A program made the translations under genes and the position numbers. The notes beneath the pieces are model-generated. The model was not told where the DNA came from. It worked only from the letters and a program-made list of their open reading frames with translations, and ran no database searches. Positions 1 to 8,257 of a stretch of 40,693 nt of DNA are shown here, one piece after another. Each line of letters opens with the position of its first letter. The stretch's first letter is position 1. This DNA is from Bacteroidales bacterium UBA6192 (GTDB taxonomy: Bacteria; Bacteroidota; Bacteroidia; Bacteroidales; F082): assembly GCA_002422725.1 (NCBI GenBank), contig DITE01000081.1, forward strand, positions 2,862 to 43,554, given 5' to 3'.

Positions 1-518
1 CCTCCTAAGCTGTTGATATAAAGCGCGTCACCACTTAATCCGTTGTTAGCAGCTGACCATGGGCCTAGCGGATTGTCAGGAACTGAAGTAAAAATTCCAG
101 CTCCGTTGGTGCCTACTGCGTAGGTGCTGCTGCCTTCAGCACTACTGCCAATACCATAATACGTAATATCTGTCGAACCCAGCCCAGTTGAGGTTGCATC
201 CATATAATTCATAAGGTCGCCCGTAAAAAACACCCCATTTTGTGTGCCCACAAAAAGGACAGTCCCAGCTCCCCAGAAACTTCGAATGTTCTTGTTGCCT
301 ATGTTACCGCTAATGTCGGCAAAGCTGTTTCCGTTGTCCAGACTATGAAATATCCCATCACCATCAGTCCCGACAAAGAGACCATTTTCTGCAAGTATGT
401 CATATTGAAGTGTGGTAATGGAAGCTGAGTTGTTTCCTATTTGCACCGGTTCCCACTGTGCCATAGCAAACTGCATTGTGAATGCAATAAATAAGGTAAA
501 GAGTAAATTTTTTTTCAT
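1..518 (-). CDS. Secreted beta-propeller-like protein (partial, 3' end outside window)
   Basis: Reading leftward from an ATG at 518 gives about 172 codons with no stop before the window edge. The N-terminus (MKKNLLFTLFIAFTMQ, then FAMAQ) is a clean signal peptide, so the product is exported. The mature part is rich in Gly, Asn and Ser, with repeated pieces such as NGLFVGTDGDGIFHS and NGAGIFTS. These recur about every 50-60 residues and resemble Ycf48/sialidase-type propeller blades or the repeats of T9SS-secreted proteins. The C-terminus, where a sorting domain would sit, is missing. A near-consensus -7 element (CATTTTTG, minus strand, 562-569) lies about 45 bases upstream. The exact function is unknown; export and repeat architecture are the supported parts. 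Confidence 0.75.
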   Translation of the reverse strand, partial: MKKNLLFTLFIAFTMQFAMAQWEPVQIGNNSASITTLQYDILAENGLFVGTDGDGIFHSLDNGNSFADISGNIGNKNIRSFWGAGTVLFVGTQNGVFFTGDLMNYMDATSTGLGSTDITYYGIGSSAEGSSTYAVGTNGAGIFTSVPDNPLGPWSAANNGLSGDALYINSLG

Positions 519-711
519 TTTAGACTGTTTTTAGGTTGTTAAATTGAGGTTATTTGAAATGCAAAAATGGATTATCTGACCTGATTAATCCATACGGTAA
601 AATACGTATTTATAGGTAATCTGATACCGAAATAATGCTTTTAATTTCAGGCTGGTTATTAATGGAGTTTGTGTTGTGGTTCAATATGATGAATTGAGAA
701 TTCCTTGGGTT

Positions 712-741
712 AAAAAAAACCGGCCTGAGCCGGTTTTTTTT
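712..741. terminator. Bidirectional intrinsic terminator
   Basis: The stem CCGGC/GCCGG has a 4-base loop (CTGA). It is flanked by eight A on the left and eight T on the right, so it can work on both strands. On the minus strand it lies 25 bases past the sppA stop. Confidence 0.9.
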
Positions 742-765
742 AATTACTGTAGTGTTTGGAATGCA

Positions 766-2547
766 TTAATTCAACGAGAAATGGAAGGGTAATCTGGCCT
801 GAACACCTTTCATATTGCTTACTTGCTGCATATATTCCAGATAGGTATAGTACTCGCCGAGCTCGCGTTGAAGGATGTTTGACCTGGTTTTTCCGGTCAT
901 TTCTTCCATGATTTGCTGGAACGGATCTTTCTGTTCGGGAAGGGTGCTGATTTTGTAGTTATCACCCAGATTTGCCTTTTCAGCAGCTTTGGCGATGGCA
1001 GCTTCAATTCCGCCAAGCTCATCAATAAGCCCAATTTCGAGTGCGTCGATACCTGACCAGACACGTCCCTGCCCAATACTATCAACATATGATTGACGCA
1101 GGTTTCGCGATTTTGCCACCAATAAGGTGAAGTCTTCATATATTTTGACTACTTCCTGCTGTATCTTCATGTGTTGAAATTCACTCAGGGGTTCCATCAC
1201 ATCAACAAAATCAGCATTTTTATTCGTCATAGCCTTGTCGAAGGTAATGCCAAACTTGTTGTTGAATAAGCCTTTCAAATTAGGAATCACGCCAAAAACA
1301 CCAATTGAACCTGTAATGGTTGTTGGGTCGGCAAAGATATAGTCGGCGTTGGTCGAAATCCAATAGCCACCGGATGCAGCCACATTGCCCATCGACACAA
1401 TGAAAGGCTTGGCGTTTTTGGCCAGTTCGACTTCACGGCGAATAACTTCTGAAGCCAAAGCGCTTCCGCCAGGAGAGTTTACGCGCATCACGATGGCTTT
1501 TACCTTTTCGTCTTCACGTGCTTTTCTGATTGCTTTGGAAATTTTTTCAGAACCGATTGAAGTTTCTGAGCCTTCGCCACCACCAATTTCACCAATAGCA
1601 TAAATGACAGCTATCTTGTCTTTAACGCGCGATTTCTTTTCTTTCTCTGGTTTTGAGTTTGTGTATTTTGCAAGCGTAACCGATTCAATTTTGTCTTTCT
1701 CACCCAAGCCGGTTTTCTCCCTTAGCTTAGCAAGTATTTCATCTTTATAAAGAAGTCCATCAACAAATTTCAATTCCAGGGCTTTATCAGCATTGGACAG
1801 TTCAAGTTCATCGGCAATACGGTTAAGTTCCTCAATGCTTATGTTCCGGCTTTCACTAATTTGCATCAGCATGTTTCCCCACACCGAGTTTAACAGTTTC
1901 ATCATCTGTTCCCTGTTTGCCTCACTCATTTTGTCATACATTAGCGGCTCAACGGCACTCTTGAACTTGTTGTCGGGACCTCTGATTATCTGAGCTTCAA
2001 TTTCGAGCTTTTCAAGCATATTTTTCAAAAAAGTGAGCTGGGCACTCAGTCCTTTAAACAACATCATTCCTTCTGGATTCAGATAAATTTCATCCGATAA
2101 TGAAGCCAGATAATAGGAAGCCTGGCTGTAGCCTTCAGAATAACTCATGATAAATTTACCTGATTCTTTGAATTTCATCAGCTTTGCCCTGATTTCTTCA
2201 AGATTGGCCATTCCGGAAGCTATTTCAGACAAATCGAGGTAGATCCCGGCAATGTTTGGGTCAGTTGCCGCTTTCTCAATATTTTTCAACACATCGTCAA
2301 GTCCGGAAGGTTGATTTGATTTGAAATTGCTGAAATCAAAACTTTCGAATGGATTGTTTGGCGACCTGTCTGCGATTGGTGTATCAAATTTGATCAGCAA
2401 AACTGTGTTGGGCTTCAGTTCGATTTCCTCTTTTTCCGACATTGAAATGAGGGATGAAACCATGCCAATTATGATGAACAAAATAACCAATAAGGTTAAT
2501 AATGTGCCGGCAAATGAAGCCAGCATAAATTTAAAAAACTGTTTCAT
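766..2547 (-). CDS. sppA: Signal peptide peptidase SppA, long (67K) type
   Basis: Inner-membrane serine protease that degrades signal peptides cut from exported proteins. It has 593 residues, close to the 618 of E. coli SppA, so it is the long form with two tandem SppA/ClpP-fold halves. An N-terminal membrane anchor spans about residues 10-35. The Ser/Lys dyad is visible: Lys196 in KFKSAVEP of the first half and Ser392 in NVAASGGYWIST of the second half. SPGGSALASEVIRRE is the other conserved stretch of the second half. The gene is alone, between a bidirectional terminator and its own promoter (2613-2620). The ATG at 2547 gives the membrane anchor directly, so the start is secure. Confidence 0.96.
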   Translation of the reverse strand: MKQFFKFMLASFAGTLLTLLVILFIIIGMVSSLISMSEKEEIELKPNTVLLIKFDTPIADRSPNNPFESFDFSNFKSNQPSGLDDVLKNIEKAATDPNIAGIYLDLSEIASGMANLEEIRAKLMKFKESGKFIMSYSEGYSQASYYLASLSDEIYLNPEGMMLFKGLSAQLTFLKNMLEKLEIEAQIIRGPDNKFKSAVEPLMYDKMSEANREQMMKLLNSVWGNMLMQISESRNISIEELNRIADELELSNADKALELKFVDGLLYKDEILAKLREKTGLGEKDKIESVTLAKYTNSKPEKEKKSRVKDKIAVIYAIGEIGGGEGSETSIGSEKISKAIRKAREDEKVKAIVMRVNSPGGSALASEVIRREVELAKNAKPFIVSMGNVAASGGYWISTNADYIFADPTTITGSIGVFGVIPNLKGLFNNKFGITFDKAMTNKNADFVDVMEPLSEFQHMKIQQEVVKIYEDFTLLVAKSRNLRQSYVDSIGQGRVWSGIDALEIGLIDELGGIEAAIAKAAEKANLGDNYKISTLPEQKDPFQQIMEEMTGKTRSNILQRELGEYYTYLEYMQQVSNMKGVQARLPFHFSLN

Positions 2548-2870
2548 GTGAATTGTTGTTAGGTTTTAATAGGGTGATTTATTATGAAGTTAAAACAATA
2601 TCATAAACCGTGCAAAAGTATATAACCTATTGTGAAATAATATAATAAGTTGTTTTCGCCATTTTTGGAGAAGAGCAGTTTGTGAGCGAAATCCATCATA
2701 TTCTGTCCGAAATCGGTCATATTCATTGACAAGTGAATCACTTTATCCAATAAACAATATTAACACATTTTTGTGAAAAAAAAGAATTTGATTTTGTTGT
2801 TTATGTTGTAGGTATTATAACCTTTGCAGATTAACACGAAATTGTTTAGAACGAATCGTAGCGTAATCAG
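2548..2870. other. Divergent intergenic region sppA / glucosaminidase
   Basis: This is 323 AT-rich bases between divergent genes. The left side carries the sppA promoter. On the right side a TTTG at 2793-2796 and TAaccTTTG at 2818-2826 form a near-consensus plus-strand promoter (three bases instead of two between TA and TTTG), about 45 bases before the GTG at 2871. I see no ORF or strong hairpin. Confidence 0.5.
2613..2620 (-). promoter_or_regulatory. Bacteroidota -7 element (TACTTTTG) for sppA
   Basis: Exact match to TAnnTTTG on the minus strand. It predicts a transcript start near 2606 and a leader of about 58 bases before the sppA ATG. No clear -33 TTTG is seen. Confidence 0.6.
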
Positions 2871-3596
2871 GTGATAAAGTTTTTACTTACTGTATTTTTA
2901 TTAGCCATACCCTCTTTTGCAATGCAAATCGGAGCAGAAAAGAGTTATGATATTCATGAAATTGTGGGTGGGACTTCCCTGCGGGCTGCATTCGTTGAGT
3001 TGAGCTATAAAGCATTCAACAACAATTCCCTGATGCTAAGGGCCATGTCAGAACGTTTTGACACCAGCAAGCTTCATGAAAGGGGCAGCTCCTTGAAACT
3101 GATTAGTAAAGGTGTGCTTACGAAGGGAAGAATGATTAGTTTTTTAAGCACACATAATCGGAATCTAGATTTGCTCTATGTTGAAAAAATTGTCGATTTG
3201 TATCTTCTCGAATCAAGTCATGAGGGTATTAATCATGATCTTGCCTTTGTACAGATGTGTCACGAGACAGGATTTATGAGGTTCACAGGTGATGTAAAGG
3301 CAAGTCAGTTTAATTTTTGTGGACTTGGTGCGATTGGTAATAATGAGCCTGGTTTAAGTTTCAATTCGGCTGAGGAGGGAGTTAGGGCGCACATACAGCA
3401 TCTTAAAGCCTATGCATCGCTGGAGGAACTGTCAAGCACTCCGGTTTACAACCGTATCCGCTTTGTAAAAAGAGGAATGGCACCTTCATTGCACGATTTA
3501 ACCGGGAAATGGGCAACCGATCAGCTTTATGGCCAAAAAATTGAATCGCTGCTGGGCAAGGCATATGATGGAAGCTTTCTTCTTAGGGGTTCATGA
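2871..3596 (+). CDS. Secreted glucosaminidase-domain protein (GH73-like)
   Basis: Probable peptidoglycan hydrolase cutting the glycan strand (N-acetylglucosaminidase) in the periplasm. Residues 1-17 (MIKFLLTVFLLAIPSFA) form a signal peptide, after which the chain starts MQIGAEKSY. The second half carries the family pattern: YLLESSHEGINHDLAFVQMC, with the likely catalytic Glu in MCHETGFMRF, then FNFCGLGAIG and EEGVRAHIQHLKAYA. LTGKWATDQLYGQKIESLL near the end is also typical. At 241 residues it is a single-domain enzyme with no SPOR or LysM domain. The start is GTG; no ATG fits the signal peptide. folK follows after 48 bases, so the two may be co-transcribed. Confidence 0.82.
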   Translation: MIKFLLTVFLLAIPSFAMQIGAEKSYDIHEIVGGTSLRAAFVELSYKAFNNNSLMLRAMSERFDTSKLHERGSSLKLISKGVLTKGRMISFLSTHNRNLDLLYVEKIVDLYLLESSHEGINHDLAFVQMCHETGFMRFTGDVKASQFNFCGLGAIGNNEPGLSFNSAEEGVRAHIQHLKAYASLEELSSTPVYNRIRFVKRGMAPSLHDLTGKWATDQLYGQKIESLLGKAYDGSFLLRGS

Positions 3597-3644
3597 TTGA
3601 AAAATTTCTCATATTCTGTGTGCTAATCACAAGTCACAATTCAG

Positions 3645-4130
3645 ATGAATAATCAGTTCTATTTGATTTTGGGTTCAAACCTGGGCGACCGCTTCCAAAT
3701 GCTTTTGGCGGCAGAAGAATTGATTATTTCGAAAGGCATTCATATCATCCGGAAATCAGGAATTTATGAATCAGAACCATGGGGATTTGAATCAGATCAG
3801 CTTTTTCTGAATCAGGTTTTCCTGATTGAATGTTCATTGAAACCAAATGATCTACTGATCATCCTTTTGAATATAGAAGAAAAACTGGGACGAAAACGTT
3901 CCTTCAATGGATACACTTCCAGAAACATCGACATTGACATACTTTATTTTAACCAGGAGGCTTATTGCGACAACAACCTGATCATTCCGCACCCACGATT
4001 GCATTTGCGCGACTTTACTCTAAGACCATTATGCGAAATTGCTCCTGATTATATTCATCCCAAATTCAGGGTTAAGAATATAGATTTGCTCCAAAACTTA
4101 AACGATTTAAATCCTTCAAGAAGAGTATAG
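3645..4130 (+). CDS. folK: 2-amino-4-hydroxy-6-hydroxymethyldihydropteridine diphosphokinase (HPPK)
   Basis: Folate biosynthesis: transfers pyrophosphate from ATP to 6-hydroxymethyl-7,8-dihydropterin in the cytoplasm. The 161-residue length is normal for single-domain HPPK. The N-terminal signature LGSNLGDR, the central KLGRKRSFNGYTSRNIDIDI (metal-binding DIDI of the family R-T-I-D-L-D-I-L motif) and the C-terminal IPHPRLHLRDFTLRPLCEI are all present. A deoxynucleoside kinase gene follows after 40 bases. This folK-dNK order is, from memory, common in Bacteroidota. No ribosome-binding site is visible, as for most genes here. Confidence 0.95.
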   Translation: MNNQFYLILGSNLGDRFQMLLAAEELIISKGIHIIRKSGIYESEPWGFESDQLFLNQVFLIECSLKPNDLLIILLNIEEKLGRKRSFNGYTSRNIDIDILYFNQEAYCDNNLIIPHPRLHLRDFTLRPLCEIAPDYIHPKFRVKNIDLLQNLNDLNPSRRV

Positions 4131-4158
4131 TTTTATACCCACATCGATTATTCCGGCT

Positions 4159-4166
4159 TATATTTG
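4159..4166 (+). promoter_or_regulatory. -7 element (TATATTTG) immediately before deoxynucleoside kinase
   Basis: Exact TAnnTTTG ending only four bases before the ATG at 4171. If it is used, the transcript would begin at or within a few bases of the start codon, giving a leaderless mRNA. It could instead be chance, with the gene read through from folK. Confidence 0.4.
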
Positions 4167-4170
4167 CATT

Positions 4171-4803
4171 ATGCGTTACAATTTCATTGCGATAGAAGGA
4201 ACAATAGGGGCAGGGAAGACCACTCTGGCCGAAATGATTGCTGCTGAGTATAATGCAAAAATAATTCTGGAACAATTTGAAGAGAATGCGTTTTTGCCGC
4301 GCTTCTATGAAGATCAGGACAAATATGCTTTCCCTCTGGAAATGTCATTTATGGCATCGCGTTTTCAGCAATTGAAAGATCAGCTTGGAAATCAGGATTT
4401 GTTCAGGAGTTTTACCATTTCAGATTACTATTTTATGAAATCCCTGATCTTTGCCCGAAAAACCTTGCCTCCTGATGAGTTAGCCCTTTTTACACGATTT
4501 TTTAACTTTATCAATGCCAGTTTGCCTAAACCTGATTTGTTGGTTTATCTTTTTCTTGATGTGGACAAACTTCAGTTAAATATTCGAATCAGAGGGCGTA
4601 GTTATGAGCAACACATCAAGGATGAGTATTTATCGAAGATCCAGGCCGGATATTTTGACTATATGCGTCAGCAACTGGATATGAGAATGCTGATCCTCGA
4701 TACCAACAACATTGATTTTGTGAATAACCAATCCGATTATCGAAAACTGTTACATGTAATTGATGCCGACTATCCGGTTGGTATGCACCGTATCACTTTT
4801 TGA
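4171..4803 (+). CDS. Deoxynucleoside kinase family protein
   Basis: Salvage enzyme that phosphorylates deoxynucleosides (dAdo/dGuo or dCyd type) in the cytoplasm. The P-loop IEGTIGAGKTTLAEMIA is at residues 8-24. The substrate-site Glu lies in ILEQFEENAFLPRFYED, and the DR-S-like region reads DYYFMKSLIFARKTLP. The LID motif is IRIRGRSYEQHIKDEYLSKI. At 210 residues it has the normal family length. The stop is followed by a strong terminator shared with the convergent OmpA/TPR gene. The sequence does not tell which deoxynucleoside is preferred. Confidence 0.92.
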   Translation: MRYNFIAIEGTIGAGKTTLAEMIAAEYNAKIILEQFEENAFLPRFYEDQDKYAFPLEMSFMASRFQQLKDQLGNQDLFRSFTISDYYFMKSLIFARKTLPPDELALFTRFFNFINASLPKPDLLVYLFLDVDKLQLNIRIRGRSYEQHIKDEYLSKIQAGYFDYMRQQLDMRMLILDTNNIDFVNNQSDYRKLLHVIDADYPVGMHRITF

Positions 4804-4891
4804 TTTGATAAAGATCAGCTGTTTTCCTTGACATATACATTACGACTGGCTGATCTTCCAACATATTTCTTTAACCATCAACACATAAAAA

Positions 4892-4917
4892 AGCCCGGTT
4901 GTTAAGACAACCGGGCT
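4892..4917. terminator. Bidirectional terminator between convergent genes
   Basis: Perfect 11-bp stem AGCCCGGTTGT/ACAACCGGGCT with loop TAAG. An A-run lies on the left (4886-4892), giving a U-run to minus-strand transcripts, and a CTCTGTGTTTT stretch lies on the right. It serves the kinase (plus) and the OmpA/TPR gene (minus, stop at 4941). Confidence 0.88.
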
Positions 4918-4940
4918 CTCTGTGTTTTAGTTTTATTAAA

Positions 4941-7430
4941 CTACTTAACTATGCTCTGAAAATCGGGCATGTTGAAGAACTTAATAAACTCACGATCCCA
5001 TCTGGCCTGATTCTTATAGTTTTCATCTATTTGAATGGCTTTCATCAGGTTTTCGTAAAGCATGGCTGAATCGTTGGTACGGGCACCTACGATGGCTTTC
5101 AGATAATGTGATTCGGCTGGCAGACTTGAGCAATCAAGGGTTGATTTTGCTCCGGTATAATCTTCATTCAGCAGTTGAGCCAAACCAAGGTTATAGTCAC
5201 ATTTTTCGCCTTTCATCAAATTCACAGCCTGACCGTAGTTTCCTTTGTAAATGTTAACAATGCCCATGTTATAGTTAACATTTCCTCCGAGTTGTTGTGC
5301 TCTTGTAAAATGTTTTTCTGCCATAGCATAGTCTTTATTGTATGCTGCGATCACACCCAGATTGTTGCACACTTCAGCTGAGTTCTCATTGAGCGATTTT
5401 GCCTTCTCAAGCAATGGTTTGGCTTCAGCATAGTTGCCAAGTTTCATTTCGACAGCAGCTAAATTTGCATGTGCTCTCCATGAATCGGGATAAATACGCA
5501 CAGCAGATTTAAGAATCATTTTCTGTGTTTTCGTATCATCGGTCAAAGTAGCCGCATAAAGAAGTTCTTTGATGCTTAACTGCTCAGGATTTGTTGTCGA
5601 CAAATTCGCAATTTCATTGTCTGACCGTTTAGGTTCCAATGTGTTAACGCTGATGAATGCGCGACGAAGCGGAGGAAGAATCTGTTCTTCAATTTCGGGA
5701 TAGATCAGAATCATATTCCTGATTTCCTGCTCGCGGTTGGCGGCATTTGCAGAGCGAACAACATTCAGAATTGCATTTTTGTCTTTAATGCTGGATGCTT
5801 CAACGGCGTTCATGAAATTGTTCCAGTCAGGACCGTTGGCCGAAAGGTTATAGGTAATTTCGTCAGTTTTTTTGTAACCAACTTTCGAACCTTTTGCCTT
5901 AGCCAGCCCTGCGAAAATTTTATTCATATGAGCCTGAGCTGTTTTCGACCTTCTGTCTGAGAGTCCCTGATTGAATGTTTCTTCTCCTTCTGGTGAAGCC
6001 CAGCCTGCGATGGTAACATCTTTAATCACCCATCCTTTTTCTACATCACGTGTAACATTTTTGAGCAATTCCTTGTTCTCAGCATTCTTGTTCAAAGGCA
6101 GATTGAGATTCAGGTTTGACAAATTAACCTGAAAATAAAGGTTGGCAGTCTGTGTAAAGATCGTAACCTTTTCATATTGATGGTCAGCTGTTGAAGTACC
6201 ACGATGGGTATCTTTAATTCTTTTCGATGTGTAGATAACACCATCAGCTAGTTTACGCTGATCAGCCTTCAGGGCATCGGGATTGGCAAGAGCTGATTCA
6301 CGGTCCATATAGGTAGTTCCTTTATGGGCATAGATAACAGGTTCAACAACCAGTTCAGAAACGTTCATGCTTGGCTGATAAGGGAACTTGTCGGTGTAGG
6401 TAAATGAACCGCCCTTCTCCCAGCTAATCGGAATACCGTCACCGCTAACACTTTCGCCTTTGAAGTTGATGGTTTTCAGTGCAGTAGAACCGCCTTCATA
6501 TACCAGAACAGGGGTAAAGTTCATAACCGCTTTCTTGTCGAAATACTTTGGAGGGAAAGTTCCTTTTATAGTAACTTCAACAGAATCACCTTTTTCAACA
6601 AGAACTTCAGGGATTACTTCAAGGGTTACCAGCCCAAAATCTTTCTGCATATTCTTGATGTTTGAAGAAACTAATTTGTAGCGGGCGCCAACATTGAATG
6701 TTGCAAACATATCGCGCCAGATTTCTGCACCGCGTGATTTGTCGTCATTTTTTGCATAAGAATCAAGCCAATCCGTATCTACTATATTAAAGGTATAGTC
6801 TCCATAAATGTCCCATTTTTCGCTGACATTAAAGTTGAGTTCTGCTCCAATGGGTAAATTCCATGCCACTTTTCTGTCGCCAATTCCCCAATCTCCAAAA
6901 GGTTCTTCCTGATCTTTAAAACCGTATTTTGCTTCAGACACTCCGGTTGATATCCTGGTAGCTTCAGATCTCCAATGCACTTGTCCGATTCCGATATGTG
7001 GCACGATTGTAAACAATCTGTCAGGATTGTAACCAAACATGAGGTTCCAAACATTAAAAGTAGCATTTATATTTCCTTCATAATAATCGTTGTAGGAAAG
7101 TTCCATGTCAAGTCCGTCTTTTTCACCTGCCAGTTTACCAAGACCTAGCTTTGCATTTGCACCAATGATTTTGTTGAATTGGTAGCCAGCACCTAAACGA
7201 CCATTCAGTCGGGTGAAGGGCCAATCAGGCATAAATCCATATTGGGCAAGGTCGGTGTGATTAAAGGCGGCGCCTATTTCCCCTGTGAAATACCAATAAG
7301 GTGAGAATGAAGGCGTTGCCTTTGTTTCTTCTTTTTTTGGTTCTTCAGTTTCCTGACCAAAGAAAGTCAGTGGGATGATCGTCAGAAGTGCGATCAAAAA
7401 TAATCCGGAGAGGGAAAAGTAATTTTTCAT
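4941..7430 (-). CDS. Outer-membrane OmpA-family protein with C-terminal TPR repeats
   Basis: Large (829 aa) envelope protein. A signal peptide covers about residues 1-25, followed by a charged linker rich in Glu and Lys. Residues about 45-260 look like a barrel or barrel-like region (alternating aromatic strands such as SPYWYFTGEIGAAFNHTDL). A middle region of about 260-450 is strand-rich. An OmpA-like peptidoglycan-binding segment includes VTIAGWASPEGEETFNQGLS and DRRSKTAQAHMNKI, about 470-545. The last 180 residues carry several TPR units (WRAHANLAAVEMKLGNYAEA, AEVCNNLGVIAAYNKDYAMA). This suggests a scaffold joining the outer membrane, peptidoglycan and partner proteins. It stands alone with its own promoter and terminator. 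The partner is unknown. Confidence 0.88.
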   Translation of the reverse strand: MKNYFSLSGLFLIALLTIIPLTFFGQETEEPKKEETKATPSFSPYWYFTGEIGAAFNHTDLAQYGFMPDWPFTRLNGRLGAGYQFNKIIGANAKLGLGKLAGEKDGLDMELSYNDYYEGNINATFNVWNLMFGYNPDRLFTIVPHIGIGQVHWRSEATRISTGVSEAKYGFKDQEEPFGDWGIGDRKVAWNLPIGAELNFNVSEKWDIYGDYTFNIVDTDWLDSYAKNDDKSRGAEIWRDMFATFNVGARYKLVSSNIKNMQKDFGLVTLEVIPEVLVEKGDSVEVTIKGTFPPKYFDKKAVMNFTPVLVYEGGSTALKTINFKGESVSGDGIPISWEKGGSFTYTDKFPYQPSMNVSELVVEPVIYAHKGTTYMDRESALANPDALKADQRKLADGVIYTSKRIKDTHRGTSTADHQYEKVTIFTQTANLYFQVNLSNLNLNLPLNKNAENKELLKNVTRDVEKGWVIKDVTIAGWASPEGEETFNQGLSDRRSKTAQAHMNKIFAGLAKAKGSKVGYKKTDEITYNLSANGPDWNNFMNAVEASSIKDKNAILNVVRSANAANREQEIRNMILIYPEIEEQILPPLRRAFISVNTLEPKRSDNEIANLSTTNPEQLSIKELLYAATLTDDTKTQKMILKSAVRIYPDSWRAHANLAAVEMKLGNYAEAKPLLEKAKSLNENSAEVCNNLGVIAAYNKDYAMAEKHFTRAQQLGGNVNYNMGIVNIYKGNYGQAVNLMKGEKCDYNLGLAQLLNEDYTGAKSTLDCSSLPAESHYLKAIVGARTNDSAMLYENLMKAIQIDENYKNQARWDREFIKFFNMPDFQSIVK

Positions 7431-7533
7431 AACGGTTAAGATTGGTTAAGTATTCAGTTTAATTTAAAGTAATTCTTGATTATATTTTCATTGTATACTA
7501 CATCCTAAAATGCAAGGAAGATATATTTTATTG

Positions 7534-7541
7534 CAAATGTA
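7534..7541 (-). promoter_or_regulatory. -7 element (TACATTTG) for the OmpA/TPR gene
   Basis: Exact TAnnTTTG on the minus strand. It predicts a start near 7527 and an unusually long leader of about 96 bases before the ATG at 7430. The leader is AT-rich with no strong hairpin. Confidence 0.5.
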
Positions 7542-7622
7542 TGAAAAAATTGTTCTTTTCCTACATGCTGAGTCAGATTATTTTAACATTATCCTGTTAT
7601 TAAGATGTGTTTTAATATTGAC

Positions 7623-8156
7623 CTAAACAATTTTGTATTGGAAATGTTTAAAACTGTCCCATAAAATAATTCCGGCACATACAGCGACATTGAGTGAATG
7701 TTTTGTTCCGTTTTGTGGAATTTCTATAATCGTATCGCTTAAGTTAAGCGCTTCGTAACTAACACCCTCAACTTCATTTCCAAAAACCAGTGCCAGTGAT
7801 GTTGGCCATTGTATCTCAGTCAGGGGAATACTGTTGGTGGTTTGTTCAACAGCGATGATGCTGTAGTGCTGTTGCTTCAGGTAAATCAGTGATTGATTTA
7901 TTGTTTCGAAATACTTCCATGAAACTGTTTCTGTTGCCCCAAGTGCAGTTTTATTTATTTCACGGTGGGGCGGACATCCTGTTATACCGCATAAATGAAT
8001 GGCTTCGATGCAGAAGGCATCAGCTGTGCGAAATATGGAGCCAACATTGCTGAACGATCTGATATTGTCGAGTACAACAACGACCGGAATTTTTCCGGAA
8101 TTCCGAAAAGTAGCAATATCCGGCCGATTTAATTCATCCATTGAAAGCTTGCGCAT
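7623..8156 (-). CDS. TrmH/SpoU family RNA 2'-O-methyltransferase
   Basis: SAM-dependent ribose methyltransferase of the SPOUT knot class acting on tRNA or rRNA. All three SpoU motifs are present: motif 1 LDNIRSFSNVGSIFRTADAF, motif 2 LALVFGNEVEGVS, and motif 3 IEIPQNGTKHSLNVAVCAGI. The 177-residue length means a bare catalytic domain without the N-terminal L30e-like substrate-binding domain of RlmB. It is therefore closer to TrmH-like or TrmL-like single-domain enzymes. The target nucleotide cannot be read from the sequence. It is divergent from mutS, with about 100 bases between the two starts. Confidence 0.92.
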   Translation of the reverse strand: MRKLSMDELNRPDIATFRNSGKIPVVVVLDNIRSFSNVGSIFRTADAFCIEAIHLCGITGCPPHREINKTALGATETVSWKYFETINQSLIYLKQQHYSIIAVEQTTNSIPLTEIQWPTSLALVFGNEVEGVSYEALNLSDTIIEIPQNGTKHSLNVAVCAGIILWDSFKHFQYKIV

Positions 8157-8218
8157 TTTGTTTTTTTAGGCTAAATTAAACAATAGAAGTAGAGTGAAGA
8201 AACAAACCGGGTTTTTTA

Positions 8219-8226
8219 TATTTTTG
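8219..8226 (+). promoter_or_regulatory. -7 element (TATTTTTG) for mutS
   Basis: Exact TAnnTTTG 31 bases before the mutS ATG, giving a leader of about 25 bases. No obvious -33 TTTG. Confidence 0.55.
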
Positions 8227-8257
8227 TTGTGCCATCCTATCCTATTCTGTTTCATGT

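Noticed and set aside
240..428. Plus-strand ORF of 62 codons
   Set aside because: It lies antisense to the secreted propeller-like gene, which has a signal peptide and protein-like composition on the minus strand.
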